From Venturia oleaginea (taxonomy: Eukaryota > Ascomycota > Dothideomycetes > Venturiales > Venturiaceae), in the NCBI GenBank assembly GCA_013176395.1, contig JABMLP010000021.1, positions 930,001 to 994,000 of the forward strand: a DNA stretch of 64,000 nucleotides. The letters are read 5' to 3'. Below the pieces are notes generated by a model. It was not told the DNA's origin. It saw only the letters and a program-made list of their open reading frames with translations, and ran no database searches. Shown piece by piece: positions 55,225 through 64,000 of the stretch. Both the position numbers and the translations under genes were made by a program. The stretch's first letter is position 1. Every line of letters starts with the position of its first letter.

Positions 55225-57634
55225 ATGTTCTTCAATTCGCGGCCACTTCTTGCAGCAACCTTAGTTTCAGTGGTCACTTCGTCGCCACTTTTCCCTCGAC
55301 ATAATGAAACCACCCCTTCTGCGTGCGCAGCAGTGGCTTCTCAGGTAGCTAACGCTCCTCCATCGTCTACTCCTACAGTGTCAGGTAGGTATCGTTTCGA
55401 AAACCCAGTCCAGTGCGCAATCTTTGATTATATCGAAAGACTTCTGGTTGCCCCGAAAAACACATTGCCAGAATTTATTGAAACACGGTTCTGACTTGAG
55501 GGATCTCAAAAAGTGTTGCGAGGCAGACATAACTAATCCACATTCTCTCAGCTAAATTGGCGTATGACTGCATTCAAAGCGTGCCTCTCGACACTCCCAC
55601 CGCTTTGGAGCTCGTTAGAACCATCAGACCATATTTAGATTGGCAATCTACGACAGCCTACCTAAAGGATCCACCCGTCGAATACACCGCGAAGATCCAA
55701 GGTCCCGCAGACGTTCCCGGCGGCCTCGACAAAATCGAAGCAGAGCTAAAGAGCGGTTTCTTCAAGTCGGAATATGATTTTGGGTTTGCCCTGTATACAC
55801 TCCTCCAATCGACACATGACGGGCATCTATCGTACGTCCCAGACACGGTTGGACGAGTCTTCCAGTGGGGTAGACCAGTTCCCCTCGTTTCCGTCTCCGA
55901 AGACGGCGAAAAGTTGCCTGCAATGTTTGTGTACGCAGACATCCTTACAGCCTCTCAGAATGAAGCGTTTGAACCATCTCCTCTCACCAAGATCAACGGC
56001 CAAGATGCAATTACCTTCATGCAAAATTGGATCCAGATCGGTAACTTGCAGGACCGCGATGCTCTATGGAACAATGCGTTCTATAACCTTGCCACTGTCT
56101 CGCTAGGTTCTGCAGGCACTGGCACGGGAAGTTTCTCGGGGGGTGGACGTGGACGATGGGTTTATCCCGGTGCCACGACGGAATTGACCTTTGCGAATGG
56201 TTCCACGACTTCTTACACCAATTACGCACGCGTGCTCGAACCATTGAACGGTATTGCGACTGGAGAGGACTTAGCAAGGACGTACTTCAACTATGCAAAT
56301 GCCACCCCGACTTTCGATCTACGCACGCCGCCAGTACCCACTCCCACAGCTTCTAACGCTGCCCAGACAGGTATCCCTGCTCCAGGTTATCCACCCCCGA
56401 TATTTCGAGAATCCAAGAATGCTATTGGTGGCTACTACCTCGATCAGGCTGAGTATGCAGACGTAGCTGTCCTCAGCGTTCCCTCTTTCTCAGGCTTTCT
56501 CGAATTCCAACAGGTCGGCCAGAACTTTCTCGCTAAAGCCGTGGCAGGCGGAAAGAAGAAGCTGGTCATCGATGTCTCTGCGAAAGGAGGCGGTATCATC
56601 CTACAAGGCTACGATCTCTTCAAGCAACTCTTCCCATCAATTGATCCCTATGCCGCTGGTGACCGTTTCCGCGCTCACGAAGCTTTCGATTTGATCGGTC
56701 GGTTTGCGTCGAATATCTCTGGCTATTATCCACGCAGCCTAGATCTCCAAGACCAAACCACCCTTGATCTGGAATCCTTGCCGATAAATTACAGAAGCGA
56801 TCTCGATCCTACCACGAACGCGCATTTCACTTCTTGGCCTGACAAATATGGTCCTGAAACCCACCAAGGCGACACTTTTACCAAGCTCTTCAGATGGTGG
56901 CTCTCAGACCCCTTGACCACATGGAATAGCGGCGGAATCGAAGTAACCGGCTATGGAATCCCAGCAAGACCACAACCCTTCAAAGCCTCCAACATCGTCA
57001 TCATCTATGATGGCTACTGTGCTTCCACTTGCACCATCTTTTCAGAATTGATGAGGAGACTGGCAGGTATTCAAACAATAGCCATAGGCGGCCGTCCGAA
57101 CGATGATATTATTCAGGCCGTCGGTGGAACCAAAGGCACCAATAACTACGCATGGAACTACATCCAGTCTATCATCGAGGAAACTTACAATTACTCCACC
57201 CCAGATCAACAAATGACTTATGATGGGACGGTGTTGGCTAAGTACAACTCGAATTTACCATTCGCCAGAGCCGTCGGTACACCAAACGTTAATGCTCGTG
57301 ACGGTATCAGAAAGAACGACACAACGGATACACCTCTTCAATTCCGCTACGAGAGGCGGATTGTCGTCTCTATTTTACTCCCGAAATGACTGTTGATGTT
57401 ACGGCTGTCTGGAAGGCTGCTGCGGATGTGAAATGGGGTAAGGAAGGGTGTGTTGCCGGATCCTTGAAGGGTGGATCATGGAAGAACAAGACAAAGAGAG
57501 CGACGAGGGGTTCTAGTGAGACGGCCAAGGTTGGTTTATTAGATGGCGACCGCGTTGATAGGTTGATGAAGAGTTTGGACTTGGAGACGGAGACGCAGCG
57601 TAAGCCTTGGGCGGATGGGCTTATGTTGCCATAA
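55225..57634 (+). CDS. secreted S41 peptidase, ustP-like, with a late frameshift
   Basis: Exons 55225-55384 and 55552-57389 to the first stop. Signal peptide MFFNSRPLLAATLVSVVTSS; Cys-containing N-terminal domain (ACAAVASQVA ... AKLAYDCIQSVPLD), DGHLSYVPD, and the S41 catalytic core DGYCASTCTIFSEL with nucleophile Ser at about residue 545. This architecture is that of fungal secreted S41 proteins such as UstP. Near 57353 the frame is broken: the normal continuation ADCRLYFTPEMTVDVTAVW lies in another frame and runs to a stop at 57634, so one base is missing in YE-[x]-ADC. The intron (167 nt) is long because it contains a hairpin repeat. Either a recent pseudogene or a base error. Confidence 0.75.
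55413..55497. repeat. hairpin repeat copy inside the S41 intron
   Basis: Left arm CAATCTTTGATTATATCGAA with CTTCTGG, right arm ATTGCCAGAATTTATTGAAA and TTCTGACTTGAG. It fills half of the intron. Confidence 0.5.
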
Positions 57635-57639
57635 GTTTG

Positions 57640-60413
57640 CGAGTGTGGGTGCATCTGCATGGTGTTTTGAGCTTACATTTAAATGTCTAATTATCTACTG
57701 GGGATCTATTCAATAATGTGTTATGTTGGGAAATGACCTCCGTAGTACACGAAAAGGTGAAACACCCACTGTGGGTTCATCATTTAATGTCAAGAACCTA
57801 ATTCAATTTGACACTCTTAAGTTGAGATCGATATCGATGTTTTTCTGGAAAATTTGAAGCACGAATTTGTCAGAAATTTAGCGATGTCAATAGGATTTGA
57901 GAGTGCTGCATGAGTCACCAGGTCATCAAGAGCTCATACCAGAATTGCCCGTGGTTGCAGCCAAGACCGAAGCTGAATAGAAGAAGAAGACGAAGAAATT
58001 CTAGAAACTTCACTACTGTAATTTGAAGTTGGTCCAGTCTGACGTTGTTAGATCCCACCCAGTGGGCAGAACGGGCAAGAGAGAATTCGATAGAGGCAGT
58101 CTCTGAGATTACGAATCCGTTACAGGGAGACTCGGAGATGATAATCAAACCGTCAAGCAACCATCAGAAGTTCATCGCCAGCTTGTTAATGGCTGAGGTG
58201 GCCCGACTTCGTTGTCTATGGCATCTGTTGAGGCGCAACGTGCTGACACACGACAACAAGACTGATGCTGTACGCCTTCCTCCGTTTGTTCTGCGTTATC
58301 CCTTGAACTGGTGGTGTATAGAGGGGTCGTGAATCTCACTCGGACTTGTTGGAGGAGGTCTCGACATCCAAGGCGAGCAGAGATATTGCGATCAGGTCCA
58401 TCTCCAACCATTTGATAAGAAGATGATGGAAGATCAGGTGGGCTTGGCCCTAGAATCGACTAATAGAGTCAAGGTTAGGAAGGTTGCTACGACTGTGCGT
58501 AACATGTACTCAGGAGGAGCTGTTTTGTTCGTCCAGGATGCTACACAGCTCCATCACTGTTTCTTGGCGGACTGGAATTGGTGAACGGGCGGTGCACCCA
58601 AGGATCTGACAGGCCTTAAATATTCGAGCGAAGATGGTGATTGAGCTGTTGGAGTAAGAGGCGGAAGAGACAGACGATAGGGGCGAAATTCGGAGAAATG
58701 TCGAGATCACACGTGATATGGCCCAATCGATCTTAGCGTTCGAAGACGAAGCTGAGGTGTGCTCACCTTAAACTTGTCCTCATCACTTCATCCTCAACAT
58801 CGTCGAATTCCATCAAATAAACAGTCTCATCCCATCAGGCGTACTCGTTTTCTCGCTCCTGTACATATCCTCCGATGTGACTCCTTGATCTCTTCCTGCA
58901 GTGTTTCTGCGCGAGTTGCATCAAGCAATGTCTATCGAACTTCGAATCGAAACTCCTTGACCCCATGCCAGCAGTTGAAAAATGCTCCCTGTTGCCCATG
59001 CTCTCCGACTATTCTTTCTGGACTGGCTCGATACGCCATACCGCTCTCGCTCAATCTACGGGAAGGTGCTGTCGCGCCCCCGACACAAGCATTAAGACCG
59101 GTAAAAATCATCATCTCCATCCTCGCGCTCTCAACACAGATCCTGAGAATTTTGAAATTATTACGTTGTTCCAGGCATGAGCTCCAATGCTTACGACAGC
59201 TCTACTTAACGTTCAACCAAGATGTACTAGAGGAACCCGGCTTTGAGACCTCACAAACTGGTTCGATCATGGTGCCTTTCTTGCTTGGCCATCGGAAAAG
59301 CATCGGATCCATCACAGAATCTTGTTGAATGGGCAGCTCCTTATGGTTGTACCCAGTACTTGCAGTATGCCACACCAGTCTGAGACAGCAGATGTAAAGA
59401 ACCTGGGACCGATCTTACACCCTGTGCGGTTTTTCTTCCAGCCAGCCCTACTCATAACCTCTGTCTATCTCCGAACAAAGCTATCTATTATAGACCTCCC
59501 TGACCTGGGCAGAGCTACAATCGCCATTGTCATGTCCCAAATTAGAGCATTCTTTTGCTTTGAGATTTGACCTGCATTGCTCCCAACATACAACGTGAAG
59601 ACAATTGAAGTTTCTTTCGGCAGGCAACTTTCACTCTCCGCCCGAGTTCTATGCCCGAATTTTTGTAGAACTTTCGGCCGTTAGCGGAGTGGTGGTTGAC
59701 GAAGTGGAAACATCTGGGAATTGCTTGCCAAGGCTTCAGAACAGTTTATAAACCTACCTCCGGACACAGCAATGTCGAAGTCAGCTGAACACTTTTTTGG
59801 ATCAGAGTTTGGGTTTTAGGTTGGTGTCATCTCTATGGCCCGTATAACATTCTTTGCTAGGACCTCTGCGAGTTGTTGGTCCTGTTGTTGAAGAATGAAA
59901 CATGCACAAACTTCGAGGCATTGCTTTGACGTCTCGATAGTTTTGGAACATGTTTCTTCTTCGTCGCTGCGTACCCGAGTAATTCGTCTCCGTCCGAAAC
60001 GTCCGGGCAGGACAGCCTTGACACACGCGGACCGGACCGTGGACAAGTTGTGGCACCACGATGTACTGGTGCACAAAAATCTTGACCAGGTACATCCCCA
60101 TTGCGAGAATGAGGCTCGGACATAGCCTTCCACCATCCTACTCCTTGTTCCGGATTTACGCATCACCTGTTCTTGGCTGCTTGACGATGGCATGCCTAGT
60201 ATTCTCAAATTTCATCGGAAATCTACCATTTCTTTTGCTCATGATGCGTGCGGGGAGAAATTGTTTCAATACCTCGCTGGCTAGGAATCGGGACACTGGC
60301 CGTTGAGTGCAGGGGTGCAGGCGAGAAACGAATTTAAGACTCTCTATTGTACTTGTCTGCCATCTCATTAAGCAGTATCTAATCATTCAGTCAGCTTTCA
60401 TTCGACTGTAATC
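57640..60413. other. intergenic, one hairpin repeat, otherwise unassigned
   Basis: 2.8 kb between the S41 gene and the tyrosinase. The longest frame (58759-59328) has a Cys-Pro-Cys block but no clear domain. No oxidase partner gene (for example UstYa-like) is visible. Confidence 0.4.
57819..57902. repeat. hairpin repeat copy
   Basis: Left arm AGTTGAGATCGATATCGATG with TTTTTCTGG, right arm TGTCAGAAATTTAGCGATGT and CAATAGGATTTG. Confidence 0.65.
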
Positions 60414-61708
60414 ATGCATTTCTTGTCGCACTCAATTTTTCTTAGTGCTATAGCTGTTGCACAGGATGTAAACTCTACAAACTGGCATCCCCCAACCACT
60501 TGTCGTAATCCTAAACTGAGGAAATTTTGGTCAGTCACCTTGCGTCGGATATTCTTGTTTCTTACTAACCAACTATATCAGGCACCGTCTTTCGAATCCC
60601 GAAAAGAGCGAATATCTCAGAGCTGTAAAATGTCTTTTCGACAAATCGGCCCAGGGCCAGAACTTCTTCCCGGCTACCCAGAACCGTCACGACGATTACC
60701 CCACCCTCCACGTCAATCAGACATCTCCTCCAGCTGAAGTCCGAACAGCAACTAGTAAGTCAACCCATTCTTCTTGTCAACTAGTCCTGACGAGGAGTGT
60801 AAAGACCGTGGCCTCGACGGTCCAGGAATACACTACAATGGCGTCTTCCTTCCATGGCATAGATATGCCGTCTGGTCCTACAAGAACGTCCTTATTGAAG
60901 AATGCGGCTACAAAGGCGCTCAGCCTTATTGGGATTGGGCCTTGGACACCTCAGAGCACAACAACTACTTCAACATGCCCCCTGTTTTTGACACCCAGTA
61001 CGGATTCGGCGGTAATGGCGCCGGTGGCTCAACCGCCATGAATTTCACTTCAATGCAAAATATCACATGGCCTCTCTCAAATGCTCCTCCAGTAGGAACT
61101 TGCATCGATTCCGGTCCGTTTAATAGATTGATGCACAACGTCGGTCCTGGATTTGAGTTGCAGACACCGAATCCACACTGTTTGGTTAAGAATATTCAGA
61201 CAGCGTTGGCGGATGATACTTTGCAATGGAAGAACGACGTTATGGCGGTCCTAGCCATTAATGGTTACTTCAACATGAGTTTCGCTATGACTGTACCTAC
61301 AACCGGAAAAGTTAGAGGCATCTATGGTGGTGGGTATTCAAGTGTGATTGGTGAGGTAAGAAATCGATCCGGTTCGCTAACCCTTTCTTGAGATCAGCAG
61401 ACTAACGAGCTTGCATAGATGGCAAACGTCTGGTCCTCAATAAACGACCCTCTCTTCTTCATGCACCACGCCATGCTCGACTACGTTTGGTGGCGTGGCA
61501 AAATAGAGCGCCTCAAAACCTTTACGCAATGGGTGGGCACATCTACCCCAACGGTACTGGTACCACTACTCTTGATTACACGGTTTCCATGGCGCCGTAT
61601 ATTGCGCCCGACGTGCCTATACGCAAAGTCATGGACTCACAGAATAGAGATAGGAAGGGTATTTTATGTTTTATTTATGAGAGTAATGGGATGCCTGTTC
61701 CTGAATAG
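60414..61708 (+). pseudogene. secreted tyrosinase with damaged copper B site and frameshift
   Basis: Exons 60414-60529, 60582-60754, 60826-61355 and 61419-61708. Introns of 52, 71 and 63 nt; the second ends TCCAG after a CTGAC branch and yields RIHYNG. A signal peptide is followed by CRNPKLRKFWHRLSNPEKSEYLRAV, a tyrosinase opening. The copper A ligands are present (His about 82, 99 and 108, in LHVNQT, IHYNG, WHRY). Copper B keeps FFMHHAMLD, but the expected upstream His-x3-His reads Tyr-x3-Tyr (263, 267), each explicable by C-to-T. Near 61487 one base is missing; the true continuation WQNRAPQNLYAMGG is in another frame and ends at 61708. Probably inactive. Confidence 0.75.
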
Positions 61709-61718
61709 ACCAAAGTGA

Positions 61719-63767
61719 TCGAGGAAAAAAGATCCAAAAAATTCCAGTTGTGAAAGTCCAAAATCTAGCCATTATGGTGAGTTACTCACTCTTCAGCTCC
61801 TGTCCGCATCATCAACATTCGTCAGATTTATTGAGCGCCGTCTTCTCTTGCTCTCTCTCACCCCGAATCTTACCAATAATCAGGCAAATGGTGTAGGCTT
61901 CCTCTTCGTTTATACAGTGGGCATAGTGTAATGGTCTGCCTATCTTCTTGGTCTTGGGCTTGTCTTGTGCAGGGGCATGGGTCGTGGGAGCATTTACCAT
62001 GATGTTGCCGATACCTTCACCGAAGTCTTGTGCCCAACGATCTGGGGAGCTGTTGCCGAATCGCGCCAGTAGGCTCCCACCACATCACTCTCTGTTCTGT
62101 GGGGCTGGACGTTGACAATACCAGCAGCCATCAACGCAACCTGGCAGCGCATAGGTAGGATCCAGGCCAGGTAGAGACTGTCCATAAGTGCTACGAAGGA
62201 AGTCTCGATCTTCCATAAAGTTCATGTTCGCTTCCATAGGGTAAAAAGACAAAAGAGGACTTGACTTACGATGTCCATGATCTCCTATCGCGTAGAGCCA
62301 TGCCCCTGAAGATTGTTGGTTTATACATTGCGCCAGCGACATTGCCATTCCACTCATCCAGCTAGAGATTTCTCTAGTTATCGTGGCTCATCTCCTTATA
62401 TTACGGCTCTCGTTGGGGAAGTGCCGCAATAGTTGCAAGGTTTGGGCAACGAGGGGGCTTTGAGGAAACTGCAGAATCGAATGTTAGGAAGCTGAAATCT
62501 GGGCAGAAGCAGTGGCGCACGTACCTGATTCAGCTCCTGCAACTGCTTCCTAACTAAAGCTTTGTGGCATATTCGCTTTTCCAACTCCTCGGACGCTCGA
62601 ACGCCTTCTGGGTAGTATAACGTCTTCTCACCTCTCTATCTCCAATGAGTTCGATCGTGTTGTTACACCCAGTGTTCATCAGATGTACAGACGCAGGCTT
62701 CCAAAAGGCAGGCTACCATCCCGGCGATGAGCAGTTGGTGAAAACCGATGATGCCAACCGTAACGTTGATCTCGAGAAACGGTTTATGTGGGAAAACCGT
62801 GTCTCGGACGAAGGAAAGCACGTCAGCTCCAACGTGGCACTGATCACTGGCCAGCCTTACGACAACCAAGGCCAAGAGATAGTAGAACGGCATCTGTGAT
62901 CTCGCAGAGGATGGCACATCGCTGGACACAGCCCTTGCCATAAAGTGGCAGATTGCACTTGCCGCTTGGATAGTGGACAGATACGACTCTAAGGCCTTCA
63001 TCGACAACCTAATGATCGAATGACACCCGGATTGATGTAGAAGAGCACGCAGCGCCTTTGCTCATACAAAACCACATCCCCCGAAAACAAGCGATCTCTA
63101 ATGAATTCCATCGTGTTGTTTGGGCCTACAACGCGTACATTCGCACAGAAGAGACCGACAATGATGCTTCTATCGCTAAACTACGACTTGATGAGGAACC
63201 TAATTATATCAAATCATCAAAAATCCACAATCCCTACTCTCTTAAAGCGATAACGCTATTCCAGCCATACGTACATAAGCTCCCTCAACCCCCAACTCAG
63301 GGCTCTTCCATTCCTACTCAAAAGTAAAAGTCTTATCGCAGAGCAACAACCCCCAACTCCAAATCAACACCATTGAATTTCCCACGATCCTCGCTCAATT
63401 CGGGCATGGATAGCATCTTTTTTAAGATATTCAAGGCGGAACGTCCTAAATCGGCATCTTTGCTGAGCGATAGATTTGCACAGCATGCACTAAAAGAACC
63501 TGGGTAGTTCAATCCAAGAGCTTGATCGCGAATTCTAAAATGCATTCAATGCATTTAAAATCGAGTTCACGACCAAGCCCCAAACGACAAGGCCATGGCG
63601 ATACAAACATCGAGAGGGGCCGTGGACAAGAGGCCCTGGAGATAATAGCATACCGACGACTGAGCATCATAAAATTCCACCACCAAAACAGCATAGTACG
63701 CCCTTCACCCTTCGCTTCGCCATCACTCCACGCTACCATCCAGTTCACGGAGTAGATAGCCATTCAT
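61719..63767. other. unassigned 3' region
   Basis: Short frames, including a minus-strand piece at 61812-62000 that vaguely resembles an ankyrin unit (GRPLHYAHCINEEEAYTICL) and a plus frame at 62645-62899. No gene model can be supported. Confidence 0.35.
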
Positions 63768-63850
63768 CAAATGGAGATCGATATCGATAATTCTCTGGCA
63801 ATTTGAACCCTGGGTCTCGCCAGAAAATTATCGATATCAATCTCGAGTTG
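63768..63850. repeat. hairpin repeat, best-preserved copy
   Basis: 83 bp. Left arm TGGAGATCGATATCGATAAT with TCTCTGGC, right arm GCCAGAAAATTATCGATATC with AATCTCGAGTTG, loop about 20 bases. The arms are reverse complements with few mismatches. This is the reference copy for the family. Confidence 0.75.
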
Positions 63851-64000
63851 AAAGGGTCTAATCAGTTTGAATTATTCTCATTACCACTGTTGCCAAGCAA
63901 GAATGTAGCATAGCATACAAAGTATCCATATCCGCCATACCTTTGCCATCATAAGCCATCACCGTTCCATCAAATGTCTTGTCAGGCCTCCCTCTTGATC

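Noticed and set aside
58759..59328. 189-codon plus frame with a CCPCSP block recalling AflR-type regulators
   Set aside because: No zinc cluster, no consistent frame for the rest of the domain; parts of the resemblance fall in three different frames.
62085..62357. Minus-strand peptide containing Tyr-Ala-Ile-Gly, the ustiloxin core motif
   Set aside because: Single occurrence, no signal peptide, no KR-flanked repeats. Chance match despite the nearby S41 and tyrosinase genes.

Overview
The window is nuclear DNA of a filamentous ascomycete. Genes carry short spliceosomal introns (44-56 nt is common) with GTNNGT donors and CTAAC/CTGAC branch sites. The gene set is fungal: an Ssl1 TFIIH subunit, a Cus1/SF3b subunit, a Mid1 calcium-channel subunit, a Chs7-type chaperone, HET-domain relics and 2EXR (F-box-like) genes. 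I see nothing that fixes the genus; a Leotiomycete is only a guess.

Layout. 1-6 kb: a Gln/Pro-rich nuclear-type protein, an FG-repeat/degenerate CCCH protein and a WD40 gene. 6-20 kb is a transposon-rich block. A decayed hAT element (7557-10937, CAGTG ends, near-identical 8-bp target duplication) sits inside a 2EXR gene whose two halves still join in frame. Next to it is an almost intact 6.7-kb Ty3/gypsy chromovirus (11805-18549, 180-bp LTRs 98% alike, perfect CTTGT target duplication). 20-27 kb: a small secreted protein, a decayed Tad-like LINE ORF1, another 2EXR gene, SSL1, and a Chs7-like gene with an 8-nt exon. 28-31 kb: a pogo-type MITE and a PEBP gene. 33-38 kb: a GPI-type aspartic protease and MID1. 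40-46 kb: a two-exon cysteine-rich secreted protein, CUS1 and an SR/RGG protein. 46.9-51.6 kb: HET pseudogenes flanking a tRNA gene. 52-62 kb: a seven-helix membrane protein, an ustP-like S41 peptidase and a damaged tyrosinase.

The most unusual item is the tRNA-Leu(CAA) gene at 50248-50454. Besides the usual anticodon-loop intron it holds two insertions with full spliceosomal signals, one in the D-loop and one in the T-stem. Removing all three gives a perfect 82-nt type II tRNA.

A second, unnamed feature is a dispersed family of ~80-85-bp hairpin repeats (about ten copies). Two loci with copies are introns (SSL1 and the S41 gene), and both introns are abnormally long. Several otherwise good genes (SR/RGG, S41, tyrosinase, one 2EXR gene) carry a single-base frameshift, so either gene decay or base-level assembly error must be considered.
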